Shown here: positions 48,554 to 59,653 of the stretch, piece by piece | Numbering within the stretch: position 1 is the first letter of the stretch | How the letters are laid out: each line of letters starts with the position of its first letter | Assembly: GCF_000801105.2 (NCBI RefSeq) | Contig: NC_079519.1 | Coordinates: forward strand, 26,449,288-26,513,287 | Direction: 5' to 3' | Length of the DNA: 64,000 nucleotides | Source: Raphanus sativus | Lineage: Eukaryota > Streptophyta > Magnoliopsida > Brassicales > Brassicaceae | Program-made: the position numbers and the translations under genes | The notes under the pieces: model-generated | What the model saw: only the letters and a program-made list of their open reading frames with translations | Told to the model about the DNA's origin: nothing | Database searches by the model: none

Positions 48554-49195
48554 TATGCCTGGGCATTCGGGTCGTCGGGTCGGGTTCGGGCCGGGTCCTT
48601 TCGGGTCCGGGTCTTTCGGGTCTAGGAGTTTAGGACCCGATAGGGTAATTTTAAATTTTCGGTTCCGGGTCGGTTCGGGTCGTACCGGGTCCGGGTCGGG
48701 TCGGGTCTTATATAGTTAGACCCATTCGGGTAACTAGAATTTTTCGGTTCGGTTCTGTGTCGGGTTCGGGTCGGGTTCGGTTCGGGTTCAACCTAAAAAA
48801 TACCTAAAAATACAAAAAAAATCTGAAAATATTAATATATCCGAAAATATTTGACATTTTATTTAAAATTTGTGTTTTTATTATATTAAAATTTGTATAT
48901 ATACTAAACTATGTGAGATAGAACAATAGTTGGTTGTCTCCTAGTGGCTGACCCCTTTGCTATGTAGACAAATAACCCGTCTTCGACTCCCCATTGATTC
49001 ATTTTATTTAATTTATATTATTAATTCGGGTATCCGCCGGGTTTCGGGTTCGGGTCGGGTCGGGTCCAAGACCCGCGGGTCCTCTACAACAAGACCCGAT
49101 AGGGTAATTTGATCGGGTCGGTTCCTACCCGGACCGGGTTTTTTCGGGTCGGTTTCGGGTCGGGTCTTCGGGTCCGGGTAAAATGCCCAGGCCTA
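48554..49195. mobile_element. hAT-like MITE, CCGAA-rich family, copy 5 (young)
   Basis: 642 bp bounded by perfect 8-bp duplications cctcgagc (48546-48553 and 49196-49203). Terminal inverted repeats are tatgcctgggcatt and taggcctgggcatt. The outer parts are runs of cgggtcgggttcgg-type words. The middle (about 48915-49000) carries a tRNA-like stretch. The clean TSD and termini suggest recent insertion, into a coding-like segment. Confidence 0.85.
48927..48996 (+). other. tRNA-like stretch inside the MITE
   Basis: tctcctagtggctgacccc resembles an A box and gtcttcgactcccc a B box, about 35 nt apart. It is comparable in layout to the stretch at 18062-18127 in another copy of the family. No complete cloverleaf was drawn, so it is not a tRNA call. 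Confidence 0.4.
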
Positions 49196-49337
49196 CCTCG
49201 AGCGCAATGCGTGCCATCCTGTTTTGATAATAGCAGGCAATTTCCTTAGGTACCACTCCGTTCTCCTTTGCTTGTTCCAATAATTTATCAATCCAAGTGA
49301 TAAATATGCATTTTCCCCATTTGTATGAACGAATCAT

Positions 49338-49883
49338 TTACATACTGCAGTTGACAATACATTTATTTAATTGGTAGTTCATATCGCAAGTGATACTAGT
49401 TAATACCAAAACTATATTCTCAGCATTTTGTGTGTTTTCATGCTTAATTTATTTGTAATTACTACAATTTTGTTTACTAATTCCTTTTTGAATGTCTAAA
49501 GGTTTTGGGTTCAAAGACCTGTACCTTTTAGATAGCGAAAACCAAATAATAATAAAGTTAACTATTTTAAGAAACTAGACTTTTTCAACGGGAATTAATC
49601 TGATGACTTATTAGATATTTATTCTATCAAATTAGGAACATGATCTATTAATATAGATTTAGTCCATCTATTTTAATATAATTATTAAAGTCTATTCCTA
49701 TTCACTTAAAAAATATTTTACACAAATATGATTACAAAGAAAGAAATGATTAAATGAATACAAATATGAATTTTTTTTTTAAAAATGTAAAACAACAGAA
49801 GAAAATCTAACTTGTTATGTAATCTAAAAGTTTTAGTTGCAATGCCAACTAATTTATTTTTTTGCCTTTCGTTAAACATTGCA
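49338..49883. other. AT-rich intergenic DNA
   Basis: No gene or bounded element seen. Confidence 0.4.
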
Positions 49884-50135
49884 AAATCACATGTTAACTT
49901 TCAAACTAATACATACAAGCAATTTAAACCTTGAACTTTTTGTTCTAACACTTCTAACACTCAAACTGAAAATGCTATGTCATATATCATAGTTACTGTT
50001 CCACCAACTTTTTGGATGAGAAACACGTCTGAGGTCTGTTATTATAAAATTTTCAGTTTGAATGTTAGAAGTGTTAAGTTAAAAAAATTGAAGGTTTAAA
50101 CTGCGAGAATATCATTTTGAAGGTTAAAAACGATT
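49884..50135. mobile_element. Small foldback MITE-like element
   Basis: Arms of about 85 bp are inverted copies: cttctaacactcaaactgaaaat (about 49948-49970) against attttcagtttgaatgttagaag (about 50049-50071), extending outward through rough matches (ttaaaccttgaac / ttgaaggtttaaa). The central part is about 80 bp. The TSD is not clear. Confidence 0.55.
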
Positions 50136-51432
50136 TTCTCCTATATATAAACTTGTACGATTACTAAAATTCGATATTATATACTTAGAGAAATGTCATT
50201 GCTAAGTTTGTTGTTTTAAGGTTCTTAAGAAATTATTTATAGTATTATTATTATTTGATACCAATATTTTGTTAAATTAATTGTCTTAAATAAAAATAAT
50301 CCAGTCATAGTTTGCCAAGTGGACAAAAGAGTTTTAATGAGGTTCTAAAAAAAGATCTATTTTGATAACTCAATCTTAACTTCTCTCCTACTTTTCTATT
50401 TTTATGTATAAGCTTATTTTTGGACTTTTTGGATGTCATTAGTTAGACCAACTTGTTTTAGTTTTTTAAGAAAATAATGGCCGGAAATTTTCAACCTAAA
50501 CTATTTGATTCCCGATAAAACTGCGTTTTTTTTTTTTTTTTTTTGGTAAACATGTTAAGACAAAACTGCGTTTTCTTTAAAAGTATTTTTGCGTTTTTCT
50601 TTCAAGACCTCAACGGTGTTAAAATTTTAGTACGGTTCAGCACTTGAATATTTGTCATGAAGTGTTTTGAAAATGTTCTTCTTTTTTTGCTAAAATTTGG
50701 TAGTGTTTGGAAAATGTTAAAACACATTATGAATTTATTATTCATATATGTAGCGTGAATGCTTGAAACAAGGACAACTACGTAACTGCGACGCATTTTA
50801 ATTTTTATAGTTTTTAAAAAAACTAGGATGATATATGTTATAAGTAATCATGTTATAATTTGCTATTTGATTTGACGTTGAACCAACCAAAAACGTAACA
50901 AACAACGATTACATATATTATTTTATAAGATAAATACATTTATATATTTGGATTAGTTATAACATTATATGAAAATATATAATACAACAAAAAATATATT
51001 ATACAACAAAATAAAATAGCAGGAAGAAGGGGAACACAATTTTTTCAAGAAAAAAAAAGAAGGGGAACACAAACTAATAAAACAACAAAAGGTGGGAAAG
51101 CAGATCGATCCATCTTATTACTGGTTTGATTACGATAAAATCTGAATTATTCGACCTTTTCAATTTAAGAAAGAAACTATAAATAAAGATTAAAAAGAGA
51201 GAAACTAAAAATAAAGAAATGCCTGGCTTTCCCATGTACGCCGACGACTCATGCAAACTTTTTATTCTTCCGGCGAAACACCGACGTAGCCTCTCTATTG
51301 CATCTCCTCGAATTCATTAACGGTAACGATGTATGAATATAATTGTCGCTGTGTGTACGTACATACTAGTGTTCCTTCATTTCTCTTCGTCTTCATCATC
51401 ATCTTGGTAATTGTTTTAAGTTTCTTCTTTGC

Positions 51433-51433
<1 letters not shown>
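50136..51433. other. AT-rich intergenic DNA
   Basis: No gene recognised. Contains homopolymer runs (T-run at 50528-50544) and a short repeat near 51025 and 51057 (gaaggggaacacaa). Confidence 0.4.

Positions 51434-51472
<39 letters not shown>
51434..51472. repeat. (AG)n microsatellite
   Basis: About 19 uninterrupted AG units; it creates artificial open frames on both strands. Confidence 0.95.
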
Positions 51473-51474
<2 letters not shown>

Positions 51475-51765
51475 CCTGTTGGAGTTTGTATTTAACTTGT
51501 ATACGCACACGCATGCTCATTAAATAAAATTATGTTTATTTTATATTATTAGGATACAAATCATCCACATCAATTTATTCCTACTTTTTTACTCTTTCCA
51601 TTTCATTTAATAGAAATTTTCATCGCAAAATAAGTGTGTTATATAATTTCAATCCAAAATATATAATCTCTTATTTATATTAATTAAAAAAACATTATAA
51701 CAGTTGAGGTAGTCACTTGTAATTACTACGATAATTCAGAATTTTTTAAAAATTAGGTTGGTCAG

Positions 51766-51923
51766 TCTATATTATTATAGTACTATTTATGAAGTGATTT
51801 GACTTATTTGTCAATTTCTATATAGTTTTAATTTTATTTTATTTATTTGCCAATATTTTTTTTGTTCTCACGTTAGAGTTAAAAATATTGGCGAATAATT
51901 AAAGTAAAATTAAAACTATATAG
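51766..51923 (+). mobile_element. Helitron 5'-end fragment with a stem-loop
   Basis: tctatattattatag..tttatgaagtg at 51766-51795 resembles the Helitron start seen complete at 61851. An inverted repeat follows: ctatatagttttaattttattt (about 51820-51841) against aaagtaaaattaaaactatatag (about 51901-51923). The 3' end is missing. Confidence 0.5.
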
Positions 51924-51978
51924 TGCCCATTCATCTCTTAAAGAGTATTTAGGTTTTCTTGCAAATTTCTCGTCAACC

Positions 51979-52078
51979 GCTCTGATACCAATTGTTGGGA
52001 TTGTTAAATCCCGTGTCCACATCGGAGATTAGATTTTCCTTTGTCTAATATCCGATGTGGGACTTTGTTTGATATACA
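51979..52078 (-). mobile_element. TRIM-like LTR with primer-binding site (truncated)
   Basis: gctctgatacca (51979-51990) is the complement of the usual tRNA-Met primer-binding word, so the element reads on the minus strand. Two bases on, an 86-bp block starts TGTTGGGATT and ends ATACA (51993-52078), with TG..CA ends as in an LTR. It holds an internal inverted pair cacatcgga / tccgatgtg. Size and words match Brassicaceae TRIM-type elements. No second LTR was found, and its right edge is exactly the left edge of NPF fragment copy 1. Confidence 0.6.
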
Positions 52079-53270
52079 TAGGAATCATGAAACAAACACG
52101 CACCCTCAATTATTTTGAACCCACACAAGCAATTAAAGTCAGTAGTATCATCAAGCTGATCAACACTAAAAGATGATACACACAGGTTTGATTCCTCCAG
52201 TGCCAAGTGCTATAAGGTAAAGCCCTGACAAGCAAAACAGCATACTGAACCGTAGTTGCTGGTGGACACAGAGAAGGCCAATACATTCTGCTGGCTTTAA
52301 ACCCGGAACACTAGCCGAGAGTGTCAACAAAGCCATTCCCTAACAACAAAAGCTATGCAATTTCAGGGATACAAAACTCGAACTTTTAGGGTCTTCTTTT
52401 TTTACTCTTCTTACAGTATCTTCCCTAATAAGAGTCAGCAATAAGAGCTCCAAGGAGAGGTGTGATAAAGCAAGAGCCTTGCCAGATCATGACTTGTCTA
52501 GCTGCAGAGACATTGGACTTGTGCAGTTCACTAGTGTAATAAGTGATCAGATTCTTGGCGATGAAACAATATTTAAAAAGTAAAAAAAAAATATGTAGTT
52601 ACCAAAGAATGAACGGGCAAGCTTTCCTGTTTTGTGTGTTCAGTGGTGGGTCTGTCTGCTGATTCCTGAACCATCTTCACCTGAAGAATTTAAGCTCACG
52701 TGTTCCTGAGATAAATAGGTCAAAAAAACCCAAAATCAAATTACAAAAGCTATTGGAAGAAGAAAGTAAAGGAAACCTGTAAAAGGGATTCTTCATGTTT
52801 TCTTAGTTACCGGCCGGGTGGGTTCCAAAGTGGAAAATACCAAACCATTGAATGTTCTATCTCTTATGTTTTCTTGTCTTTTATTTGTTTTTAAAATTTT
52901 TCTCTTAATTGTAGTTAGCATGTTTGAGAGTAATCAAAATTTGTGTTACAAAAAGAAGTCTTATTGAAATTGCTCTTAACCTTTAGTTTGAGATTTTAAC
53001 CTAGGCTTACGAAAAATGAATATATCCCTGTTTAGTAATTTCTTTAATCAACTTAACTTCTTTCCTTGCTCGAGGTAAAAATCTTGAAAGTTAATGCATT
53101 TACAATAGGAGGTGTTGGTTTCAATTCTCGAGAAATGCAGAATTATTTAAATTAATGGAAAAACAGTTTACAAAAAATTTGTAACATGGAGCTAAAAAAC
53201 CCGTCAAGATTGGATCTTATAGGGCGGATCAAGTGATACAGTCAAACGTGAATATTCATAAGATTAGAGA
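52079..53270 (-). pseudogene. NPF8-type transporter fragment, copy 1
   Basis: A near-identical duplicate of 55904-57096 (about 15 differences noted by eye over 1.19 kb). On the minus strand it carries pieces of an NPF8/PTR peptide transporter: [26 protein letters not shown] (about 52430-52510), and further along [23 protein letters not shown] (about 52145-52220). Frameshifts and an atypical N-terminus ([13 protein letters not shown]) show it is broken. Compared with copy 2 it lacks the FGTPLYKFQKPGG part because the TRIM-like LTR adjoins there. Confidence 0.75.
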
Positions 53271-53798
53271 AATACTATTATTTATGAAGTGATTTTGCTT
53301 ACTTGTCATGTTCTCCATAATTTTAGCTAATTTTGTTTATTTGTCATGTTTTTATTAAATTTAAACTAAATTATCATTGATTTATTATTTGTTTTTAGCT
53401 CAGTCACTAATTTATTAATTTCAAAAACAGTTTTGATGAATCTTGTATATAAATAAAAATGAATTTTATTTCTATTAATATTAAATTTATATGTTATATT
53501 AGCTTTTCTTATTTGTCATATTTTTATTAGGTTTTAGACTTTTAGATAGGTTATCGGTTTATTATTAGTTTCTAACTATTCACTATTTTATTAACTTAAA
53601 TAATGCCCTTACTGAATTTATATATAAATAAAAACGAATTTTATTTTAATGATATAAAGTTTATATTACCCTTACTGAATTTATATATAAATAAAAACGA
53701 ATTTTATTTTAATGATATAAAGTTTATATGTAATATGCTATATTAAATAATTGATTACAAAATAATATTATAGAATTTTTTAAAAAAATAAGATAACT

Positions 53799-53834
<36 letters not shown>

Positions 53835-54149
53835 TATCTGAAAACAATATTTTATTAGACAGTTAAAAAAATTAAGATACAAAACAATTTATAATTAATA
53901 TTAGTCAACCAAAAAAATATAAATATATTTTCCAACTATCTCTAAGATATGAGTGTTTTAAAAAAACTTAACACAATAATAAGTATATATTTTGATAAAA
54001 GATATTTGACATATATAAATATTTTGATGTTTGATTTAATTATTTAAAAACATAAAAATAATTTATTATGCTGATTTTAGATTAATAAGAAATAAACTAA
54101 TAAGTATTTATAAGAAATTTATGCCCGCATGTGCGGGCAAAACACCTAG
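53271..54149 (+). mobile_element. Helitron, short non-autonomous
   Basis: It starts aatactattatttatgaagtg (53271, decayed TC) and ends with perfect hairpin GCCCGC-atgt-GCGGGC (54123-54138) and CTAG (54146-54149). About 0.88 kb, no genes. It contains an 82-bp tandem duplication of 'cccttactgaatttatat..' (about 53606 and 53669). It abuts NPF fragment copy 1 on the left and another Helitron on the right. Confidence 0.75.
53801..53831. repeat. (TA)n microsatellite
   Basis: About 15 TA units inside the Helitron. Confidence 0.9.
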
Positions 54150-54496
54150 TTATACTATTATTTATGAAGTGATTTGATTTATGTATCAATTTTTCCCATA
54201 GTTTTAGGTTTATTTTGTTTATTTGTAAATGTTTTGAATTATAGATTCGATATTTTATTGACTTTTCATGCACTCTATTATTTCAATATAAGTCGTATTT
54301 TATTTTCAATTATTAATTTTAAAAAATAATTTTAGTGAGTTAACAGATAATTTATCATTATAACTATCTTGAGAGCAATTAAAAATTCTAATGATAGTAT
54401 CATAATTAAATTAATATTATATTCATTTTAGTAACATAAAAATATTATATATATATTTTTATATTATATTTGGTTTATTAATATTAAATCGTTTTA

Positions 54497-54558
<62 letters not shown>

Positions 54559-55162
54559 CATCACATAAGATAAAATGAATCATATATTTTTAGGATAAAT
54601 TTCTTAACACAGTCGAAATCACTAGTTGTGATAATATTTGAAAATAGTTCGTAAAGAATTAAAAAATATTTATATTATTATTTGTAAGATATTTTTTTTG
54701 TTCTCACGTTAAAAGTTAGAGCGTTTAAAGTCTTGATTACACTTAATAAATATTTATATTATATCTGTTAATAAAAATCATTATAAATAAAAATGTATTT
54801 CATTAATTTAATAATCATCATTATCTAAAAGATTGCATATCATGTTAACTAAGAGTATTTTATATCATAATATTTTAAAAATAAATATGAATCACTGTAT
54901 ATAGTTTTATGTATATATGAATGTTTTCAAATTTATTTTACGTAGTAAAGTAAATTTTATTAAAATAAAACTTAATAATGTAAAATAAAACAGATTTCAT
55001 ATTTATTTTTAAAATATTATGATGTAAAATACTCTTAGATAACATGATATAAAATCTTTTAGATAATGATGATTATTATTATAGTGATTTTTGAATTGAT
55101 AATATATTTATTTACAAATTTTGTAAATTTATTAAGTCTGCATGTGCAGACAAAACACCTAG
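54150..55162 (+). mobile_element. Second Helitron, head-to-tail with the first
   Basis: It begins immediately after the preceding CTAG with ttatactattatttatgaagtg (54150) and ends with hairpin tctgcatgtgcaga (55137-55150) and CTAG (55159-55162). About 1.0 kb, no genes. It carries the Helitron-associated word tctcacgttaaaagttagagcg (near 54704), shared with 61851-63516, and a long (TA)n tract (54501-54552). Confidence 0.75.
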
Positions 55163-55432
55163 TTTAAAGATATATTATACTTTCTTTCTAAACTAACTAT
55201 CAAATTGATTAGTAATGTACATATTATTCATTCTTTCATTAAATAAAAGTTACGAAATTAATTAATATAATTAACATATATATGATCATTAATGATTTGA
55301 ATAAGAAAGATTTGATAATAATTTTAATATCCTCTATCCTTTTTGTTTATTTGTATATTATTAAAGTTATACTATATATCATATAAAATACATAAATATG
55401 TTAATATTTTTGGTCTGCTTGTAAACTGTGTC

Positions 55433-56504
55433 TCACAAAGGGTACAAACAATGAACGGTCATAGATTGGGACAGATATAAGAGTGTCGAAAACCCCGGGT
55501 GTAGCAGGAGGTATCTCGAAGTAGCTGATAATCGTTTCATGGACCGTCCTTGTTGCAAAAATAGAGAATCAGAATCTTAACTTCTTCTTTTGAGTCACTG
55601 TACATAGGCTTCCATGGGTTGAAATATTCGTCTCCTGACTCCTGAGGTAACAGCCCTTTTGTCAAGAAACCTTGCATAGATATGAGAGACTGTGTGTGCT
55701 CAATCTTCCTGCTTCCAGAGATTTTATCTTCTGTTTCAAACAGAAATGCGATGTCTTAATCGTCAGGGCCATTGAGATTTATGTTACGGTATGAAGCTAC
55801 AAGAACTTGGCAAACTCTTGTAATAGGGCTGCCCTCCAGGTTTCTGAAACTTATAAAGCGGAGTTCCAAAGGAGAAACTCACGATAGAGTCCCATGAAGA
55901 GAGTAGGAATCATGAAACAAACACGCACCCTCAATTATTTTGAACCCACACAAGCAATTAAAGTCAGTAGTATCATCAAGCTGATCAACACCAAAAGATG
56001 ATACACACAGGTTTGATTCCTCCAGTGCCAAGTGCTATAAGGTAAAGCCCTGACAAGCAAAACAGCATACTGAACCGTAGTTGCTGGTGGACACAGAGAA
56101 GGCCAATACATTCTGCTGGCTTTAAACCCGGAACACTAGCCGAGAGTGTCAACAAAGCCATTCCCTAACAACAAAAGCTATGCAATTTCAGGGATACAAA
56201 ACTCGAACTTTTAGGGTCTTCTTTTTTTACTCTTCTTACAGTATCTTCCCTAATAAGAGTCAGCAATAAGAGCTCCAAGGAGAGGTGTGATAAAGCAAGA
56301 GCCTTGCCAGATCATGACTTGTCTAGCTGCAGAGACATTAGACTTGTGCAGTTCACTAGTGTAATAAGTGATCAGATTCTTGGCGATGAAACAATAGTTA
56401 AAAAGTAAAAAAAAATATGTAGTTACCAAAGAATGAACGGGCAAGCTTTCCTGTTTTGTGTGTTCAGTGGTGGGTCTGTCTGCTGATTCCTGAACCATCT
56501 TCAC
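55433..56504 (-). pseudogene. NPF8-type (PTR) transporter pseudogene, copy 2
   Basis: Minus-strand homology runs in order: [41 protein letters not shown] (56402-56250), [25 protein letters not shown] (about 56130-56010), [27 protein letters not shown] (about 55880-55830), ETEDKISGSRKIEHTQ (about 55745-55695) and DTLISVPIYDRSLFVP (about 55490-55440). These are successive parts of an NPF8-family proton-coupled peptide transporter. The pieces fall in different frames with stops between, so no protein is made. The final helices are missing. The segment from 55904 to 57096 is duplicated at 52079-53270. Confidence 0.8.
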
Positions 56505-57096
56505 CTGAAGAATTTAAGCTCACGTCTTCCTGAGATAAATAGGTCAAAAAAACCCAAAATCAAATTACAAAAGCTATTGGGAAGAAGAAAGTAAAGGAAA
56601 CCTGTAAAAGGGATTCTTCATGTTTTCTTAGTTACCGGCCGGGTGGGTTCCAAAGTGGAAAATACCAAACCATTGAATGTTCTATCTCTTATGTTTTCTT
56701 GTCTTTTATTTGTTTTTAAATTTTTTCTCTTAATTGTAGTTAGCATGTTTGAGAAGTAATCAAAATTTGTGTTACAAAAAGAAGTCTTATTGAAATTGCT
56801 CTTAACCTTTAGTTTGAGATTTTAACCTAGGCTTACGAAAAATGAACATATCCCTGTTTAGTAATTTCTTTAATCAACTTAACTTCTTTCCTTGCTCGGG
56901 GTAAAAATCTTGAAAGTTAATGCATTTACAATAGGAGGTGTTGGTTTCAATTCTGGAGAAATGCAGAATTATTTAAATTAATGGAAAAACAGTTTACAAA
57001 AAATCTGTAACATGGAGAAAAAAAACCCGTCAAGATTGGATCTTATATGACGGATCAAGTGATACAGTCAAACGTGAATATTCATAAGATTAGAAA
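55904..57096. repeat. 1.19-kb duplicated segment (second copy)
   Basis: The counterpart of 52079-53270, from taggaatcatgaaac to cataagattaga, in direct orientation 3.8 kb away. The duplicated part includes about 600 bp upstream of the NPF coding remnant, so it is a DNA-level duplication. Small differences include single-base indels in A runs. Confidence 0.9.
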
Positions 57097-57126
57097 AATC
57101 TTGAAATTTTGTAATAATATAATATA

Positions 57127-58596
57127 CTAGGTGTTTTGCCCGCATTTGCAGGCATAATCATTTTACGAATATTTGTTAGTTTACATCTTTCTAACTTAAA
57201 TGTTTTCAAAAAGTGTAAATCAAACATCAAATTATTTATATATGATAATGTTTTCATCAAAATATATATGTTTATTACTGAGTCAAAAATTTAAAATACT
57301 CACATCAAAATATATATGCTTATATTTATAGAAATGATTTTAAAGTTAATATTGAACTATAAATGTTTTATTCTTAATTTTTAATTATTATAATTGAAAA
57401 TATTATTTTAAAATAACAACAATATATATATAATAATTATCTTAATTTTAAAAATAATGATTTATATTAAACAAATAATTCCACCAATGTTTTCAAAATG
57501 TTTAGGAAATCTCTTATGTTTTAAAATATTGATTTTTTCTTTGCGATTTGTTTTCTGTATATTTGCTCATACACCATGTTATCGAGTTTTGATTTGATAG
57601 AACATAAACATGAGTTTTTGTGGTAACACATATTACAAAAATTTACAATTATTAAAAAACATATTTAAAAGTAATAAATTAAAATAATAAATTGTATATG
57701 CTGTCGATGAGTTTATATCAACAAAATCCTAAAATATATAATCTTTTTAATACCATAGATTTAATCCTTTCGACATATAAGAGAAGAATATTTTTATTTA
57801 ATATTAATAAGATTTATCTAATAGTTGTGTAGATGATAAATATCATATTATTCTCAAATTTTTTATTATCTGATATACAAATATTACTAAAATCTATACT
57901 TTTATTTAAGAAATAATAATTTTAGTTAATAAGATAATTATTGACTAAATCTAAAATCATGGAGAAGCTGACACATAAGCAAAATAATTATATTATTTAA
58001 TAATTATTCCAATTACAAAGTTCAAAATAGTTATATTATTTAAATTCATAAATTAATTAGAATTTTGAAATAGTTATATTATTTAAATTGATAGATTAAT
58101 TATTAAAGCTTAAAACTAATTATAATGACAAATAAGAAAAAATAGATAAAATCATGTAAAATATGACAAATCAGAAAAATTACTTTAATTTAAATTAATA
58201 GATTAATTATTAAAGCTTAAAACTAATTATAATGACAAATAAGAAAAAATAGATAAAATCATGTAAAATATGACAAATCAGAAAAATTACTTTATATAAA
58301 TTAATTAGAAATTTCGAAATAGTAATCTTATTTAAATTAATAAATTAAATATTTAAAGTAAAAACTAATAAAAATATGAAAATAAGAAAAATTAGATAAA
58401 ATCATGGAGAATGTGACAAATTAGCAAAATCACTTTATATAAATTAATTAGAAATTTCGAAATATTAATATTATTTAAATTAATAAATTAAATATTTAAG
58501 CTATAACTAATAAAAATATGACAAATAAGCAAAATTAGCTAAAATCAAAGAGAATGTGACAAATCAGCAAAATAACTTCATAAATAATAGTATAGA
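57127..58596 (-). mobile_element. Helitron, non-autonomous, minus orientation
   Basis: Start TCTATACTATTATTTATG read on the minus strand from 58596; end CTAG at 57130-57127 next to the hairpin gcccgcatttgcaggc (57138-57153). The flanking bases are A (57126) and T (58597), the expected A/T target. 1470 bp. The interior holds a tandem duplication of about 108 bp (about 58092-58180 and 58200-58290) and further diverged copies to about 58560. No genes. Confidence 0.8.
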
Positions 58597-59300
58597 TAGA
58601 TTGAGTGTTAAAAAGAAAAATCTTGAAAGTTGTTGAAAACATACATACTGATTTGATACGAGCTAAATACATAATGATTTGATAATGCAATCTCTATCTT
58701 GGTTTTAAAAGAAAGTTATACCTTAACCTTTCCACGATATTAAACATTTACATTAGATTTTTTTTCTATATTTTTTGACATTTACATACACGTTGGGGCC
58801 GTTGGCATACTCCAATTTTGCAAGTTACATACGTTGGCATACTCCATCTAACACAGGACAAACTAAACGAGTTACAAGTATACAAATTTTCAAGAGAAAT
58901 ATTAAATTTTGTAACTTGAGCAATAAAATATTGCTTTACCTGCTTGTTCTTTTTCATAATTTCGGGTGTATGAAAACATATCGTAAGAATATTCAGTGCT
59001 CCTATCAAATCTAAATATCTTCTTAATTAACTCACTTCAAGTAATATAGATATAATCATTAAATCCATATCGCTTTCACATTTACTTAGTTCTTCGTAAC
59101 AATTACGAAAGCTTGTCATATATATATAGTTTTCTCTTCATTTATAATTGCCGCTATATCTTGTTTTAGTGGCCTGACTGACTGATTTATCCAATTTGAG
59201 AACATTACGTAAGAAAAACACCAGATATTTTTTTTTTATAATTAATATCTAAGTTGAATTTACCAATACGTCATGTTAAATACTTTCAAGTAGCTCACAT
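58597..59300. other. Intergenic region
   Basis: No gene seen; a 12-bp word acgttggcatac is repeated near 58800 and 58830. Open frames on both strands at 58766-59014 overlap each other and look non-coding. Confidence 0.4.
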
Positions 59301-59457
59301 CAGGGGCGAAGCTAGGGTGTTGGGAGGGGGTGCCTGTGCACCCATAATCTTTTTGAAAAACCAATGCATTCTTTCACAAATTTTTTTATGTGCACCCAAA
59401 AATATTTTAATTTAATACTAGTGCACCCATGAAAATAGTTGTCTGGATTCGCCCCTG
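59301..59457. mobile_element. 157-bp hAT MITE with perfect TSD
   Basis: Termini caggggcgaagc and (inverted) caggggcgaatcc, flanked by exact 8-bp duplications gctcacat (59293-59300, 59458-59465). Internal gtgcacccataa / gtgcacccatgaa words. CAGGGGCG ends are typical of Brassicaceae non-autonomous hAT elements. It sits about 200 bp upstream of the secreted-protein gene. Confidence 0.9.
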
Positions 59458-59653
59458 GCTCACATACCTAGTTTATACGATATCTATTTCGCATTAAATT
59501 ATTTTCAGTAACAAGCAACAAAATATACACACTGACATTTTAAAATTTATGTAAAGTGTGTTTAATTAGGCGTGTGACTATTTATAGGCCATGGACGTTT
59601 GGAACACAAACTCTTTTCAAAGAACAAAAAAAAAAACTACAAATCAAAGAAAA

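Larger units (their letters stand above)
48492..49337 (-). pseudogene. Coding-like exon interrupted by the hAT-like MITE
   Basis: Removing the MITE and one TSD joins a minus-strand frame: IRSYKWGKCIFITWIDKL..LLEQAKENGVVPKEI..NRMARIALE (49337-49196), then GLFVVDFVLSVFV and a stop (about 48545-48505). The composition is coding-like, but I do not recognise the family and see no further exons. It could be a terminal exon of a disrupted gene or a chance open frame. Confidence 0.3.

Noticed and set aside
51295..51523. Serine/leucine- and Arg/Glu-repeat frames on both strands
   Set aside because: Produced by the (AG)n microsatellite.
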